From 4572-123 sp964418755 (GTDB taxonomy: Bacteria; Desulfobacterota; Desulfobacteria; Desulfobacterales; 4572-123), in assembly GCA_964418755.1 (NCBI GenBank), contig CAYQNS010000002.1:14382-78381 (forward strand): a stretch of DNA of 64,000 nucleotides. The letters are read 5' to 3'. This document shows positions 35,348-44,932 of this stretch, one piece after another (the stretch's first letter is position 1; each line of letters starts with the position of its first letter). The notes under the pieces were generated by a model. That model made no database searches, was not told the origin of the DNA, and saw only the letters and a list, made by a program, of their open reading frames with translations. The translations under genes and the position numbers were made by a program.

Positions 35348-35992
35348 TTGAGCGATGAACAACTGAAATGGCTGTGGGAAAAATCCGGACAAAGATGCGT
35401 GAAAAATATGAAAAAACGTGGTTTCGACGCTTATTTTACCCCGGATACGAAGAGCGCCCGCACCAGGGCTCTGGACATTGCCGCCGACTGCGAAACATTT
35501 GGTTTCGGCGGGTCATCTACGACCCGGGCTCTGGGAATCGTGGAGGCGCTTAAAAAATCCGGCAAAACCCTGTACGACCACTGGGTGCCCGGTCTCACCA
35601 AGGCGGAAGAGATGGAAATAAGACTGGCCCAGGGGCGCTGTGACTGTTTTTTCTGCAGTGCCAATGCTGTGGCTGAAACCGGTGAAATCGTGAATGTGGA
35701 CGGTATCGGCAACCGCAGTGCCGCCATGACTTTCGGACCCGGAAAGGTGATCATCATAGCGGGCATGAACAAGGTTGTGCCGGACCTTGACTCGGCCTTT
35801 GCGCGCATTCGTGAAAAAGCCGCACCTATGCGGGCCAGGAGCCTTGAAACGCAGACGCCCTGTGCTGAAACCGGAATATGCAGCGACTGCCTGTCTCCGC
35901 ATCGCATCTGCAATATCACCACGATACTGCATTACAAACCCATGCTGACCAGGGTGGCGGTCATCCTGGTGAACCAGGCCATGGGGTTTTAA
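35348..35992 (+). CDS. LUD-domain protein (LutC/YkgG-like, DUF162)
   Basis: This 214-residue protein of the LUD (lactate utilization) domain family has FGFGGSSTTRALGIVEAL, DCFFCSANAVAETGEIVNVDGIGNR and GMNKVVPDLDSAFARIRE, and a C-terminal CSDCLSPHRICN segment seen in stand-alone members. Such stand-alone proteins are common in anaerobes and have no settled function; no LutA/LutB partner is next to it. The TTG start at 35348 is set by AAGGAG seven bases upstream. Confidence 0.85.
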   Translation: MSDEQLKWLWEKSGQRCVKNMKKRGFDAYFTPDTKSARTRALDIAADCETFGFGGSSTTRALGIVEALKKSGKTLYDHWVPGLTKAEEMEIRLAQGRCDCFFCSANAVAETGEIVNVDGIGNRSAAMTFGPGKVIIIAGMNKVVPDLDSAFARIREKAAPMRARSLETQTPCAETGICSDCLSPHRICNITTILHYKPMLTRVAVILVNQAMGF

Positions 35993-36029
35993 TTTTTTAT
36001 GGGGCTACAATACTGTTTGCGAGGTCATC

Positions 36030-37589
36030 TTGTTTAACAGACAAAAAATATTTCCGGCCCTGGCAAGCGGACTGCTGCTTACCGGGGCCTTTCCTGATTG
36101 GGGATTTTCATATCTGGCCTGGATCGCACTGGTTCCGCTGCTGATAAGCCTTAGAGACCTGTCTCCGGGCAACGCGTTCAGGGCCGGCTTTCTGACCGGG
36201 ATGGTCCATTACCTGACGCTGATGTACTGGCTGGCCTATACCATCAGTACTTACGGCAAGATGCCCTGGTATCTGTGCGGCCTCATACTGTTTCTTTTTG
36301 CCGCCTACCTGGCCTGCTATTTCGCCCTTTTTTCAATGCTCCTGATCCGGGTGAGCCGGGGCAGCCGGGTGGGCCTGCTCACGGCACCGCTCCTGTGGGT
36401 TGCTCTGGAATATGTCAGGTCCTTCCTTTTTTCCGGTTTTCCATGGGAACTTTTAGGATATACCCAGTTTGATGTGTTGCCTCTGATTCAATTTTCGGAT
36501 ATAACCGGTGTCTATGGGGTGTCTTTTTTAATCGTGCTGTCCAATGTAGTGATCTGCCGGATGATTTTATGCCATACCGGCAAGACATGGCAGGATGCGA
36601 CAGCCGACAAATATGCAACTGCCGTACAATTATTAACGGTGTGCCTTATCGTCGGTGCCCTGTGGGGATACGGTATCTGGCGTATTCGCGTTGTTGATCA
36701 ATCCATGGCCCGGGCGCCATCCGCCCGGATTGCCGTTGTCCAGGGCAATATCGATCAGGCCCTGAAATGGGATCGGGCGTTTCAAACGGCAACCACCCGA
36801 AAATACGTGCGCCTTTCGCTTGAGTCACGTGAAAAAAATCCGGAATTGGTCGTCTGGCCGGAGACGGCCACGCCGTTTTATTTTCTGTATCATACGCGGC
36901 TGACAAAAATGGTGAACGAGGGGGTTCGCAGGACGGGCTGTGATTTTCTAATCGGCAGCCCTTCTTTTTCCAGGCAGGGAGACAAAAACGAATATTATAA
37001 CTCGGCCTATTTGGTTCATCCCGACGGTACGCCGGGCCACAGGTACGACAAGGTCCACCTGGTGCCCTTCGGCGAATATGTACCGCTAAAAAAATGGCTG
37101 CCGTTTGCCGGAAAAATGGTGGCACATGTCGGTGACTTCAAACCGGGGTCCCGGGGTGTTACCCTCAACTGGCGGAATTATCGACTGGGCGTACAGATCT
37201 GCTATGAAATAATTTTCCCGAATCTGTCCAGAATCGCGGTTAAAAATGGGGCCAACCTGCTGTTTAATTTAACCAACGATGCATGGTACGGCCGCACCGG
37301 CGCACCGTATCAGCATTTTTCCATGGCGGTACTGCGGGCCGTTGAAAACCGGCGGTCGGTGGTGAGGGCAGCCAATACCGGAATCAGTGGATTTATTGAT
37401 CCGGTCGGCCGTATCACGGCAAGTACAACTCTTTTTGAAAATGCGGTGGTGACGCAAAAAGTGTTTTTTGGCAGGGATATCAGCTTTTACACCAGCTGGG
37501 GCGACCTGTTTGCGCAGCTTTGCCTGGGGGGAATACTTTTTATCATCGCCTGGCAACTGGCATATCGGTTCAGGGAAATCAAACGGTAA
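36030..37589 (+). CDS. lnt: Apolipoprotein N-acyltransferase
   Basis: This inner-membrane enzyme adds the third acyl chain to the N-terminal cysteine of lipoproteins. The 519-residue protein has an N-terminal region with about six membrane segments, then a nitrilase-like domain with the catalytic triad Glu278 (VWPETATPF), Lys341 (YDKVHLVPFGEYVPL) and Cys391 (GVQICYEIIFP), and a final membrane segment. The start is TTG at 36030 with GAGG five bases upstream. It lies just before prfB in the same direction. Confidence 0.95.
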   Translation: MFNRQKIFPALASGLLLTGAFPDWGFSYLAWIALVPLLISLRDLSPGNAFRAGFLTGMVHYLTLMYWLAYTISTYGKMPWYLCGLILFLFAAYLACYFALFSMLLIRVSRGSRVGLLTAPLLWVALEYVRSFLFSGFPWELLGYTQFDVLPLIQFSDITGVYGVSFLIVLSNVVICRMILCHTGKTWQDATADKYATAVQLLTVCLIVGALWGYGIWRIRVVDQSMARAPSARIAVVQGNIDQALKWDRAFQTATTRKYVRLSLESREKNPELVVWPETATPFYFLYHTRLTKMVNEGVRRTGCDFLIGSPSFSRQGDKNEYYNSAYLVHPDGTPGHRYDKVHLVPFGEYVPLKKWLPFAGKMVAHVGDFKPGSRGVTLNWRNYRLGVQICYEIIFPNLSRIAVKNGANLLFNLTNDAWYGRTGAPYQHFSMAVLRAVENRRSVVRAANTGISGFIDPVGRITASTTLFENAVVTQKVFFGRDISFYTSWGDLFAQLCLGGILFIIAWQLAYRFREIKR

Positions 37590-37635
37590 ACCCGTTTCGA
37601 TCTTAAAAAATTTTAAAAATATCAGGAGGCATAAC

Positions 37636-38737
37636 ATGTCCATCGAACTTAAACAATCCATCAAGGACAGCAAAACAAAACTGGCCCAGTTACTGGAGTA
37701 TCTTTGACCTGACCGGCAAGGAAAAAAGAATCCAGGAAATAGAAGCGGTCATCGCCCGCCCGGGGTTTTGGGACCATCCCGAAAAGACCAGAAACATCCT
37801 GCGGGAACGAACGTTTCTGACCGGCAGGGTGGACGGCTTTCAGGCCCTTGAAAAAGACCTGGAAGACAGTGAACTGCTGTTTGAAATGGCTTTAGAGGAG
37901 TCGGACGCCCAGACCATCGAGGAGGTCGGGCAACAGATGAAATCCATAAGGACCCGAATTCAAAAATACCGGCTTGATATGATGCTCGACGGTAAGAATG
38001 ATAAAAATAATGCCATCATTTCCATCAATGCCGGAGCCGGCGGTACCGAAGCCCAGGACTGGTCTGAAATTCTTTTCCGGATGTATGCCCGCTGGGTTGA
38101 GCGAAAGGGGTACACGTCCGATATCATTGATTTTCAACCCGGCGACGAGGCCGGCATCAAGAGTGTTACCTTTACGGCTGCGGGTGAATATGCTTATGGA
38201 TACCTGCAAACCGAGCAGGGAGTCCACAGATTGGTTCGGATCTCCCCGTTTAATGCCAACGGCAAGCGTCACACCTCCTTTGCTTCGGTATTCGTGTATC
38301 CGGAACTGGATGATGAGATTGTTATCGATATCGATGACAAGGACCTGCGCATCGATGTTTTCAGGGCCAGCGGCGCCGGAGGCCAGCATGTTAACAAGAC
38401 CAGTTCTGCAGTGAGGATCACCCATCAACCCAGCGGGATTGTTGTGCAGTGCCAGCAGGAAAAATCCCAGCACCGCAACAAGGAGATGGCCATGAAGGTT
38501 TTAAAATCAAGGCTGTATGACAGTGAAAAACAAAAGCAGGAAGAAAAACTGCAGAAAATTCATGACGCCAAGGATGATATCGCCTGGGGCAGTCAGATCC
38601 GTTCCTATATTTTACACCCCTATCAGATGGTAAAGGACCACCGCCTGAAGATGGATGTCGGCAATGTAAACGAGGTGCTGGACGGGGGCCTGGATCCTTT
38701 TATCGAAGGGGCGCTGCTGGCTAAAAAGTTGACCTAA
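37636..38737 (+). CDS. prfB: Peptide chain release factor 2, with programmed +1 frameshift
   Basis: RF2 releases peptides at UAA and UGA codons. The gene starts at ATG 37636 (AGGAGG six bases upstream) and reads 23 codons to an in-frame TGA at 37705-37707. A +1 shift at CTT-TGA-C joins it to the long frame that resumes at GAC 37706 and ends at 38737, giving 366 residues, the normal RF2 length. The stop-recognition SPF motif (VRISPFNANG) and the GGQ peptidyl-release motif at about 248-250 (GAGGQHVNKT) are intact. The shift makes RF2 supply set its own synthesis. Confidence 0.95.
37695..37708 (+). promoter_or_regulatory. prfB +1 frameshift signal
   Basis: An internal Shine-Dalgarno-like GGAG (37695-37698) lies three bases before the slippery CTT (37702-37704), which is followed by TGA-C (37705-37708). 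The spacing and the CTT-TGA-C core match the known E. coli prfB site; the upstream element is GGAG rather than AGGGGG. Confidence 0.9.
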
Positions 38738-39170
38738 AATTAAGCAAGCAAAAAAGCAAGCTATTTCCCCCTGCAAAAAATAGCCCCCGGTAGGTAAAAA
38801 ACTATATGCCCCCCGAATTTTCACAAAATTACAATCTCATCGATAGATAAAGCATTGCTTTTTCACACACGATCCACAAAACAATAGTGTGGCAATTATA
38901 AGCAATTATCATGCCGGACGTTGGAATCAATAAAAAATCTGTCTAAAATACCAATACATTAAAAAAAATAAAGGGCATTTTAAAAACTTAGTGATACTAT
39001 TTCATAAACAATGGATAAATTATTTCACAATTATTACTCCGTGGTGGATAGCGGTTACAGGAGCCAATATTTACAAAACAGACAAAAACACCGTCATTGC
39101 GGCAATCCATCCGCAACATCAGAACAAGAGACCCTGAATATTTCCCGAGGCGCACATGGTATTGGAGATC

Positions 39171-39311
39171 GGCCCGGTTGCAGCAATTCTAATTATGGCT
39201 TTAAGCCGATGCTCATGATGCGTAACGTATTGAAATTACGTTAGCTGGAATTGTCAATTCCCATGTTTGAGCCCCATGCTGCTTCATAATTAGAATTGCC
39301 GGCCCGGTTGC
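39171..39311. mobile_element. MITE-like element with terminal inverted repeats and flanking direct repeat
   Basis: A 119-bp unit (39182-39300) is bounded by AGCAATTCTAATTATG on the left and its complement on the right (39285-39300), matching at 15 of 16 positions. It is flanked by an exact 11-bp direct repeat GGCCCGGTTGC at 39171-39181 and 39301-39311, as expected of a target-site duplication. The inside is packed with small perfect palindromes: GGCTT-T-AAGCC (39197-39207), TAACGTA/TACGTTA (39223-39243) and GGAATTG-T-CAATTCC (39247-39261). It has no coding capacity. It sits in the 717-bp gap between prfB and serA, 7 bp before a TTGACA that may be the serA -35. Confidence 0.75.
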
Positions 39312-39454
39312 TTTATGCTTGACAAATATTTCTGATTTATTAACCTATAGAGTTTATTTTACCGGAATCGGGGACATGCGTGTTGCTTGGGGCAATTGAC
39401 AGCCTGTGTTTAGACATAATTTCCGAATGATTTTTTTTTAAATAGAGAGGGAAC

Positions 39455-41035
39455 ATGAAAGTCTTGGTAAGTGATAATCTCGGTGAAATCGGGATTGAGA
39501 TGTTTCAGAAAGCACAGGGAATCGAAGTTGATGTCAAAACCAGTTTATCTCCTGAAGAACTTAAAAGCATCATCTGTGAGTATCATGCACTGGTGATTCG
39601 AAGTGCTACCCGGGTGACCAGCGAACTGCTGGCGGCAGCCAAAAACCTGAAAGTTGTCGGCCGGGCCGGAATCGGTCTCGATAACGTGGATATTTCCGAG
39701 GCATCCAAACGGGGTATTATTGTCATGAATACGCCGGGCGGCAATGTGGTGACGACGGCAGAACACGCGATTTCCATGATGCTGGCGCTGTCCCGCAACA
39801 TTCCCATGGGAACCTCATCCTTGAGAGAGGGACGCTGGATCAAGAAACAGCTTCAGGGGCGGGAAATATACAATAAATGCCTGGGAATCATCGGTTTCGG
39901 AAAAATCGGTTCCATCGTGGCTGACCGGGCCCGCGGTCTCAAGATGCAGGTTGTTGTCCATGATCCTTTTGTTACCCCCGCACAAATCGAAAAGGCCGGA
40001 TTCAAAAGCGTTCCGTTTGAAGAACTGCTCAACCGGTCGGATTATATCACGATTCATGTGCCCAAACTGAAAAACACCATTGGATTTATTAATAAACAGA
40101 GTTTTGATCAGATGAAAGACGGCGTCATGCTTATCAACTGCGCCCGGGGCGGTATTATCGATGAAAAAGATCTGTATGATGCTATGAAATCGGGAAAGGT
40201 TGCCGGGGCCGCTCTGGATGTCTTTGAGACGGAACCTCCAGGTGATTCGCCACTGTTTGAGTTTGACCGATTCATCTGTACTCCGCACCTCGGGGCCTCA
40301 ACCAGGGAGGCCCAGACCAATGTCGCGGTCGCCGTGGCAAAACAGATTATCGACTATCTGCAGCAAGGAACCATACACAACGCCGTTAACGTACCGTCGA
40401 TTACCGGCGATCTGCTTGAAAAACTTGGCCCCTGGCTCTCCATCGGGGATAAACTCGGTTCTCTCCAGGCCCAATTGATCAACGGTCCGGCCAAAGAAGT
40501 GGTGATTGAATACGCCGGAGATTTCAAAGATCTTGACATGGCTCCGGTTTCAACGGCTATTTTAAAAGGGCTGCTGACGCCTATTCTTAAAGATGATGTT
40601 AATTTTGTCAACGCGCACATCCAGGCCAAGGAGCGGGGGATAACGGTCACCGAAACGAGAACGGCTGAAGCGTACAGGTATATCAACCTGATTACAGTCC
40701 GGGTAATCACCACTGAAATGAAAAATTCCGTATCCGGAACGATCTTCGGGAAAGATGATCCCCGAATCGTGGGCATAAACACATTTCGCCTGGAAATGGT
40801 GCCCGACGGTCATCTGGCACTGATATACAATATCGATAAACCCGGTTCCATCGGTCAAATCGGCACCACTCTTGGCGAACACAAAATTAATATCGGCCAG
40901 ATGCAGGTAGGGCAGGAAGAAGAGGGGGACCGCAATATTATTTTTATAACTACGGATACGCCTATTCCCGCGCAGGTGTTTGAAGAGCTGCGCAACCTGA
41001 GTCTTGTAAAAACAGTCATTCCGCTTGAATTTTAG
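39455..41035 (+). CDS. serA: D-3-phosphoglycerate dehydrogenase
   Basis: This is the first enzyme of serine synthesis. The 526-residue protein is the long type, with substrate and NAD domains, an intervening domain and a C-terminal ACT domain (about 450-526, RLEMVPDGHLALIYNIDKPG). The NAD loop is GIIGFGKIGSIVADRARG near 146-163, and the catalytic Arg (NCARGGIIDE), Glu (FETEPPGDSP) and His (TPHLGASTREAQ) are present. The ATG follows AGAGAGGGAAC. A TTGACA at 39319-39324 is the best upstream -35 candidate, though its -10 is unclear. Confidence 0.95.
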   Translation: MKVLVSDNLGEIGIEMFQKAQGIEVDVKTSLSPEELKSIICEYHALVIRSATRVTSELLAAAKNLKVVGRAGIGLDNVDISEASKRGIIVMNTPGGNVVTTAEHAISMMLALSRNIPMGTSSLREGRWIKKQLQGREIYNKCLGIIGFGKIGSIVADRARGLKMQVVVHDPFVTPAQIEKAGFKSVPFEELLNRSDYITIHVPKLKNTIGFINKQSFDQMKDGVMLINCARGGIIDEKDLYDAMKSGKVAGAALDVFETEPPGDSPLFEFDRFICTPHLGASTREAQTNVAVAVAKQIIDYLQQGTIHNAVNVPSITGDLLEKLGPWLSIGDKLGSLQAQLINGPAKEVVIEYAGDFKDLDMAPVSTAILKGLLTPILKDDVNFVNAHIQAKERGITVTETRTAEAYRYINLITVRVITTEMKNSVSGTIFGKDDPRIVGINTFRLEMVPDGHLALIYNIDKPGSIGQIGTTLGEHKINIGQMQVGQEEEGDRNIIFITTDTPIPAQVFEELRNLSLVKTVIPLEF

Positions 41036-41129
41036 CACCGGATAACCAACGGGCATTATTGACGGAATGCATTGCGTTACCTGATTTTATAAATTGCCGG
41101 CTTGTAATTTAAACAGGAGACCTTTTATT

Positions 41130-41519
41130 ATGGAAGAAACAAAAGATTTTATCCTAAAAGAACAGCAAAAGAGTGAGGGACAAGATGGGGCCGCGGAATC
41201 GGCGGATACGCCTGAGGGTGCCCCGACGGATCAGGAAACAGGCGGTACTGAAGGTTTTGACGAGGATTCTCAATTACCGGCGATTAATTTTGCCACTTTT
41301 ATTTTTTCCCTGAACTCATCGGCCCTGGTACAGCTCGGAATAATGGATGACCCGAGCAGCGGCAAGAAGGTTAAAAATCTGTCGATAGCAAAACAAACCA
41401 TCGATATCCTTGGAATGCTGGATGAAAAAACCAGGGGGAATCTGACTCGGGAAGAAGAGGATATGCTCAAACACATCCTCTATGATCTTCGAATCCTGTA
41501 TGTAAAGGAAAGGAAATAA
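41130..41519 (+). CDS. DUF1844 protein
   Basis: This 129-residue acidic protein has a disordered, Glu/Gly-rich N-terminal half (residues 1-48) and a conserved C-terminal half starting INFATFIFSLNSSALVQLGIMDDP and continuing with AKQTIDILGMLDEKTRGNLTREEEDMLKHIL, which is DUF1844. The function is unknown. The family is widespread in deltaproteobacteria and often lies next to ispE or serA, as here. I chose the ATG at 41130, preceded by AGGAGA. Confidence 0.88.
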   Translation: MEETKDFILKEQQKSEGQDGAAESADTPEGAPTDQETGGTEGFDEDSQLPAINFATFIFSLNSSALVQLGIMDDPSSGKKVKNLSIAKQTIDILGMLDEKTRGNLTREEEDMLKHILYDLRILYVKERK

Positions 41520-41526
41520 CACCCGA

Positions 41527-42405
41527 GTGGTGACTGTGGAAACAAAACAGATTCCGTCCTTAAAACTTCCGGCACCGGCCAAAATAAATCTATTTTTGGC
41601 TGTAACGGGTAAAAGGCCGGATGGCTACCATGACTTGATCAGCCTTATGTGCACTGTCGGACTTCATGATACGCTTTCACTTTCACTGGAACTGGGTGGA
41701 AACCGGATTCGGATTGTATGCAGCCATCCGGATGTTCCGGAAAATAAAACCAACCTGGCATGGCGGGCTGCCGATCTTTTTATGACAAACTTCAAGCGGC
41801 GGGACACGGTAACCATTACGATTGAAAAACGCATTCCCGTGGCCGCCGGACTGGGCGGCGGCAGCAGTGATGCCGCCGCAGTGCTGCTGGGGTTGAACCG
41901 CTTATATCAAACTCCTTTTTCGACAAAAAAATTAATGTCAATGGGACTTACCATTGGAGCGGACGTGCCTTTTTTTATATATGGGAAACCATCTGTTGCC
42001 GGAGGTATCGGCGAGAAACTGGAACCCTGCACCGGACTTTGCCCCTACCCTGTTTTGCTGGTTTGCCCGAGAATCAATGTTTCAACCAGGGCGATTTATA
42101 AAAAACTGAATTTAGGATTGACAAAATGTGAAATAAAAATTAATAATTTCTTTTTTGGGGATCGGAATTTTGATGTACCACACCATCTGTGCAATGATTT
42201 GGAAACGGTATCGGTGCCAAAATATCCAATTGTCCGAAAGGCCAAACAGTCTCTTTTAAGCAAGGGTGCCATGGGCGCTTTGATGTCAGGCAGCGGACCG
42301 GCTGTGTTTGGTCTGTTTTCCGATGCAGCCGCTGCGCACAGTGCCCGGCAATCTCTTGCAGATAATGAAGACTGGCTGGTTTATCTTACAAAGTTAATTG
42401 TTTAG
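41527..42405 (+). CDS. ispE: 4-diphosphocytidyl-2-C-methyl-D-erythritol kinase
   Basis: This GHMP kinase phosphorylates CDP-methylerythritol in the non-mevalonate isoprenoid pathway. The 292-residue protein has LPAPAKINLFLAVTGKRPDGYHDL near the N-terminus, the ATP loop PVAAGLGGGSSDAAAVL, GADVPFFIYGKPSVAGGIGE and the C-terminal GALMSGSGPAVFGLF. GTG start codons occur at 41527 and 41530; the first follows the DUF1844 stop by 7 bp. The isoprenoid product feeds undecaprenyl phosphate for the wall genes. Confidence 0.94.
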   Translation: MVTVETKQIPSLKLPAPAKINLFLAVTGKRPDGYHDLISLMCTVGLHDTLSLSLELGGNRIRIVCSHPDVPENKTNLAWRAADLFMTNFKRRDTVTITIEKRIPVAAGLGGGSSDAAAVLLGLNRLYQTPFSTKKLMSMGLTIGADVPFFIYGKPSVAGGIGEKLEPCTGLCPYPVLLVCPRINVSTRAIYKKLNLGLTKCEIKINNFFFGDRNFDVPHHLCNDLETVSVPKYPIVRKAKQSLLSKGAMGALMSGSGPAVFGLFSDAAAAHSARQSLADNEDWLVYLTKLIV

Positions 42406-42457
42406 GGGTAAGTATTTTCAACAAATGATATAAAAGGCAGCAATAAAAAAATATTAT

Positions 42458-42532
42458 TGGGGCGTCGTCAAGCGGTAAGACACAGGACTTTGGTTCCTGC
42501 ATTCGGAGGTTCGAATCCTCCCGCCCCAGCCA
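42458..42532 (+). tRNA. tRNA-Gln (anticodon UUG)
   Basis: The acceptor stem TGGGGCG (42458-42464) pairs with CGCCCCA (42522-42528), with discriminator G and an encoded CCA at 42530-42532. The anticodon arm CAGGA-CTTTGGT-TCCTG gives the anticodon TTG, and the T arm has the GGTTCGAATCC sequence. It lies between ispE and prs, an arrangement common in proteobacteria. Confidence 0.97.
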
Positions 42533-42562
42533 ATAATTTTAAAGTCCGCAACAGGTAGGATA

Positions 42563-43501
42563 ATGGTTGATTTTGCAATATTTACGGGGAATTCAAACCC
42601 TGTTCTGGCTAAAAAAATTTGTGACTATCTTGACATGCCTTTGGGCGGGGCAAAGGTCAAAACCTTCAGTGATGGTGAGATTCAGATTGAAATTGATGAA
42701 AATGTAAGATCAAAGGATGTCTTTGTTATGCAGTCCACCTGTCGTCCGGTGAATGACAACCTGGTGGAACTACTGCTGATGATTGATGCGTTCAAACGGT
42801 CCTCTGCCCGCAGGATAACCGCTGTTTTGCCCTACTACGGATATGCGCGACAAGACAAGAAGGTGGCGCCCAGGGTACCGATCAGCGCTAAACTGGTGGC
42901 TGATCTTATTACGACGGCCGGAGCCCACAGGGTGATTACAATGGACCTGCACGCCGGACAGATTCAGGGTTTTTTCAATATCCCGGTGGACAATCTTTTT
43001 GCAGCAGCGGTTCTCCTTGATTTTATACGGAATAATTTTTGCAATCATATCGTAATCGTCTCACCCGATGCCGGCGGCGTCGAAAGAGCCCGGGCCTTTG
43101 CAAAACGTCTCGGGGCTGATCTGGCGATTATTGATAAACGGCGTCCGGCTCCCAACCAGGCCAAGGCAATGGCTTTAATCGGCAATGTTAAGGACAAAGT
43201 GGCAATCATTATGGATGACATGGTTGATACGGCAGGCACTTTGACCCAGGCTGCCGACGCCATTATGGCAGATGGCGCCATGGAGGTGCATGCCTGCTGT
43301 TCCCATCCTGTGCTTTCGGGCCCGGCCATAGACAGAATTATTGATTCACCGCTGAAAAGCCTGATGGTTACCGACACCGTTCCGTTGAGCGGCAAGGCCT
43401 CGGTATGTGATAAAATAATCGTATTGAGTATTGCTAAACTGGTGGGAGAAGCCATTGTTCGAAGCTATAAAGGAGATTCGGTAACGTCTCTTTTTGTATA
43501 A
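42563..43501 (+). CDS. prs: Ribose-phosphate pyrophosphokinase
   Basis: The enzyme makes PRPP from ribose-5-phosphate and ATP for purine, pyrimidine, His and Trp synthesis. The 312-residue protein has FSDGEIQIEIDENVRSKDVF, the flexible-loop region YYGYARQDKKVAPRVPISAK, DLHAGQIQGFF, and the PRPP loop MDDMVDTAGTLTQAA. It has the ordinary length of bacterial class I enzymes. AGGTAGGATA precedes the ATG. Confidence 0.97.
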   Translation: MVDFAIFTGNSNPVLAKKICDYLDMPLGGAKVKTFSDGEIQIEIDENVRSKDVFVMQSTCRPVNDNLVELLLMIDAFKRSSARRITAVLPYYGYARQDKKVAPRVPISAKLVADLITTAGAHRVITMDLHAGQIQGFFNIPVDNLFAAAVLLDFIRNNFCNHIVIVSPDAGGVERARAFAKRLGADLAIIDKRRPAPNQAKAMALIGNVKDKVAIIMDDMVDTAGTLTQAADAIMADGAMEVHACCSHPVLSGPAIDRIIDSPLKSLMVTDTVPLSGKASVCDKIIVLSIAKLVGEAIVRSYKGDSVTSLFV

Positions 43502-43538
43502 TACGAAATAAAAAAAGTTTTTTAAGGAGGAAATATTT

Positions 43539-44189
43539 TTGGAGTTAATTAAATTTAAAGCAAATATCCGAACACAGACCGGAAACGGCCCCGGCCGGGT
43601 CCTGCGCAGAGACGGCAAAATGCCGGCCGTGCTTTACGGCCCGAATACCGAGCCCGTCTTACTGTCAGTCGACATAAAAGAACTGAAGCAGATCCTGCGT
43701 GAAAGCAAAGGTGCCCAGGTGATTCTGGAACTGGTTATTCAAGATAAAGAGACATCAAGTAGAACCGCTATACTCAAGGAACTGCAGACCCATCCTGTTT
43801 CGCAAAATTATCTGCATGCCGATTTTTATGAAATTGCCATGGACCGCAAGATCAAAGTCAACGTTCCGGTTGTGGCCACCGGCAAATCCGTGGGCGTTGA
43901 AATGGGCGGTATGCTGCAGGTTATCCGAAGGGAACTGGAAGTCATGTGTCTGCCGCTTCATATTCCGGAAGCCATTGAAATCGATATTACGGATCTGGAT
44001 ATCGGTGATTCCGTTCATGTGGATGAGATCCCTCTGGAAGGGGATGTCGAAATTCCAACCGATGTTAATTTTACTGTATTGACAATCCTGAGCCCGGCCA
44101 AAGAACCGGAGGTCGAGGAAGATGAAGAGGAAGAAGTCGAAGAGGGCGCTGAAGAGGAAGAGGCTTCAACGGCTGATGCCGAAAAATAA
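43539..44189 (+). CDS. rplY: Ribosomal protein bL25 (CTC/TL5 type)
   Basis: This 5S rRNA-binding protein has 216 residues, the long CTC form with an N-terminal L25 domain (residues 1-92, NGPGRVLRRDGKMPAVLYGP) and a C-terminal TL5 beta domain. It ends with a highly acidic tail of about 30 residues rich in Glu. The start is TTG at 43539 with AAGGAGG eight bases upstream. It lies between prs and pth, the standard order. Confidence 0.94.
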   Translation: MELIKFKANIRTQTGNGPGRVLRRDGKMPAVLYGPNTEPVLLSVDIKELKQILRESKGAQVILELVIQDKETSSRTAILKELQTHPVSQNYLHADFYEIAMDRKIKVNVPVVATGKSVGVEMGGMLQVIRRELEVMCLPLHIPEAIEIDITDLDIGDSVHVDEIPLEGDVEIPTDVNFTVLTILSPAKEPEVEEDEEEEVEEGAEEEEASTADAEK

Positions 44190-44307
44190 TCCTTTTCTAC
44201 CGTATTTGACCACAGGCACTTGATTTATGGGGCAGTGTTTTGGCATAGGAACCATGCGACGGCTTTTTTCCTCAAGAGGCAATGATTTCTGCAAAAATGA
44301 AGGACAA

Positions 44308-44901
44308 ATGCTCGGCGACAGGCTCCGCCTTGTTGCGGGCCTTGGTAATCCAGGAATCGAATACCAAAACACCCGCCATAACGTCGGTTTCATGGCCGCT
44401 GAAAAGATAGCCGCTGCATACGCGATTGACTTTGATACCAAAAAATTCGGGGCTCTTTGGGGAACCGGGGTGATTGAAGGCATTCGTGTTGTGCTGTTCA
44501 AACCACAGATGTATATGAACCGCAGCGGTCTGCCGATTTTCAGGGCAGCCGAACATTTCAAAATATCAAGCAGGGATATATTGGTTGTTCATGATGATAT
44601 AGACCTTGCTTTCGGAAGAATAAAAATAAAACAGAAAGGAGGAACAGGGGGACATAAGGGTATTCGTTCGTTAATAGATGCTTTTGGCGGGGGAGAATTT
44701 ACCAGACTTCGCATCGGCATCGGGCGTGACTGCGGACAATCCGGGGATGCAAGTGTAACGGATCACGTTCTGGGCAGTTTCAGCGAGGATGAAATTAGAT
44801 ACCTGGACCCGATCCTGAAAAAAACCCTGGAGGCCGTTGTTACGATCCTCTCCGAAGGAATACTGGAGGGAATGAATCGTTTCAACAAGAGGAAGGTATG
44901 A
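44308..44901 (+). CDS. pth: Peptidyl-tRNA hydrolase
   Basis: The enzyme recycles peptidyl-tRNAs that drop off the ribosome. The 197-residue protein has VAGLGNPGIEYQNTRHNVGF with the catalytic His near residue 27, FKPQMYMNRSG, VVHDDIDLAFGRIKIKQ and GGTGGHKGIRSLIDAFGG. I chose the ATG at 44308 with AAGGA five bases upstream, which gives the normal family length; an earlier in-frame ATG at 44227 would add 27 unconserved residues. Confidence 0.95.
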   Translation: MLGDRLRLVAGLGNPGIEYQNTRHNVGFMAAEKIAAAYAIDFDTKKFGALWGTGVIEGIRVVLFKPQMYMNRSGLPIFRAAEHFKISSRDILVVHDDIDLAFGRIKIKQKGGTGGHKGIRSLIDAFGGGEFTRLRIGIGRDCGQSGDASVTDHVLGSFSEDEIRYLDPILKKTLEAVVTILSEGILEGMNRFNKRKV

Positions 44902-44932
44902 TTTTACGTTAATCAATTAGATGGAGGAAAGA

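Noticed and set aside
39011..39244. A 77-codon open frame upstream of serA
   Set aside because: It runs into the MITE-like element and through its palindromes, has no ribosome site and resembles nothing I know.
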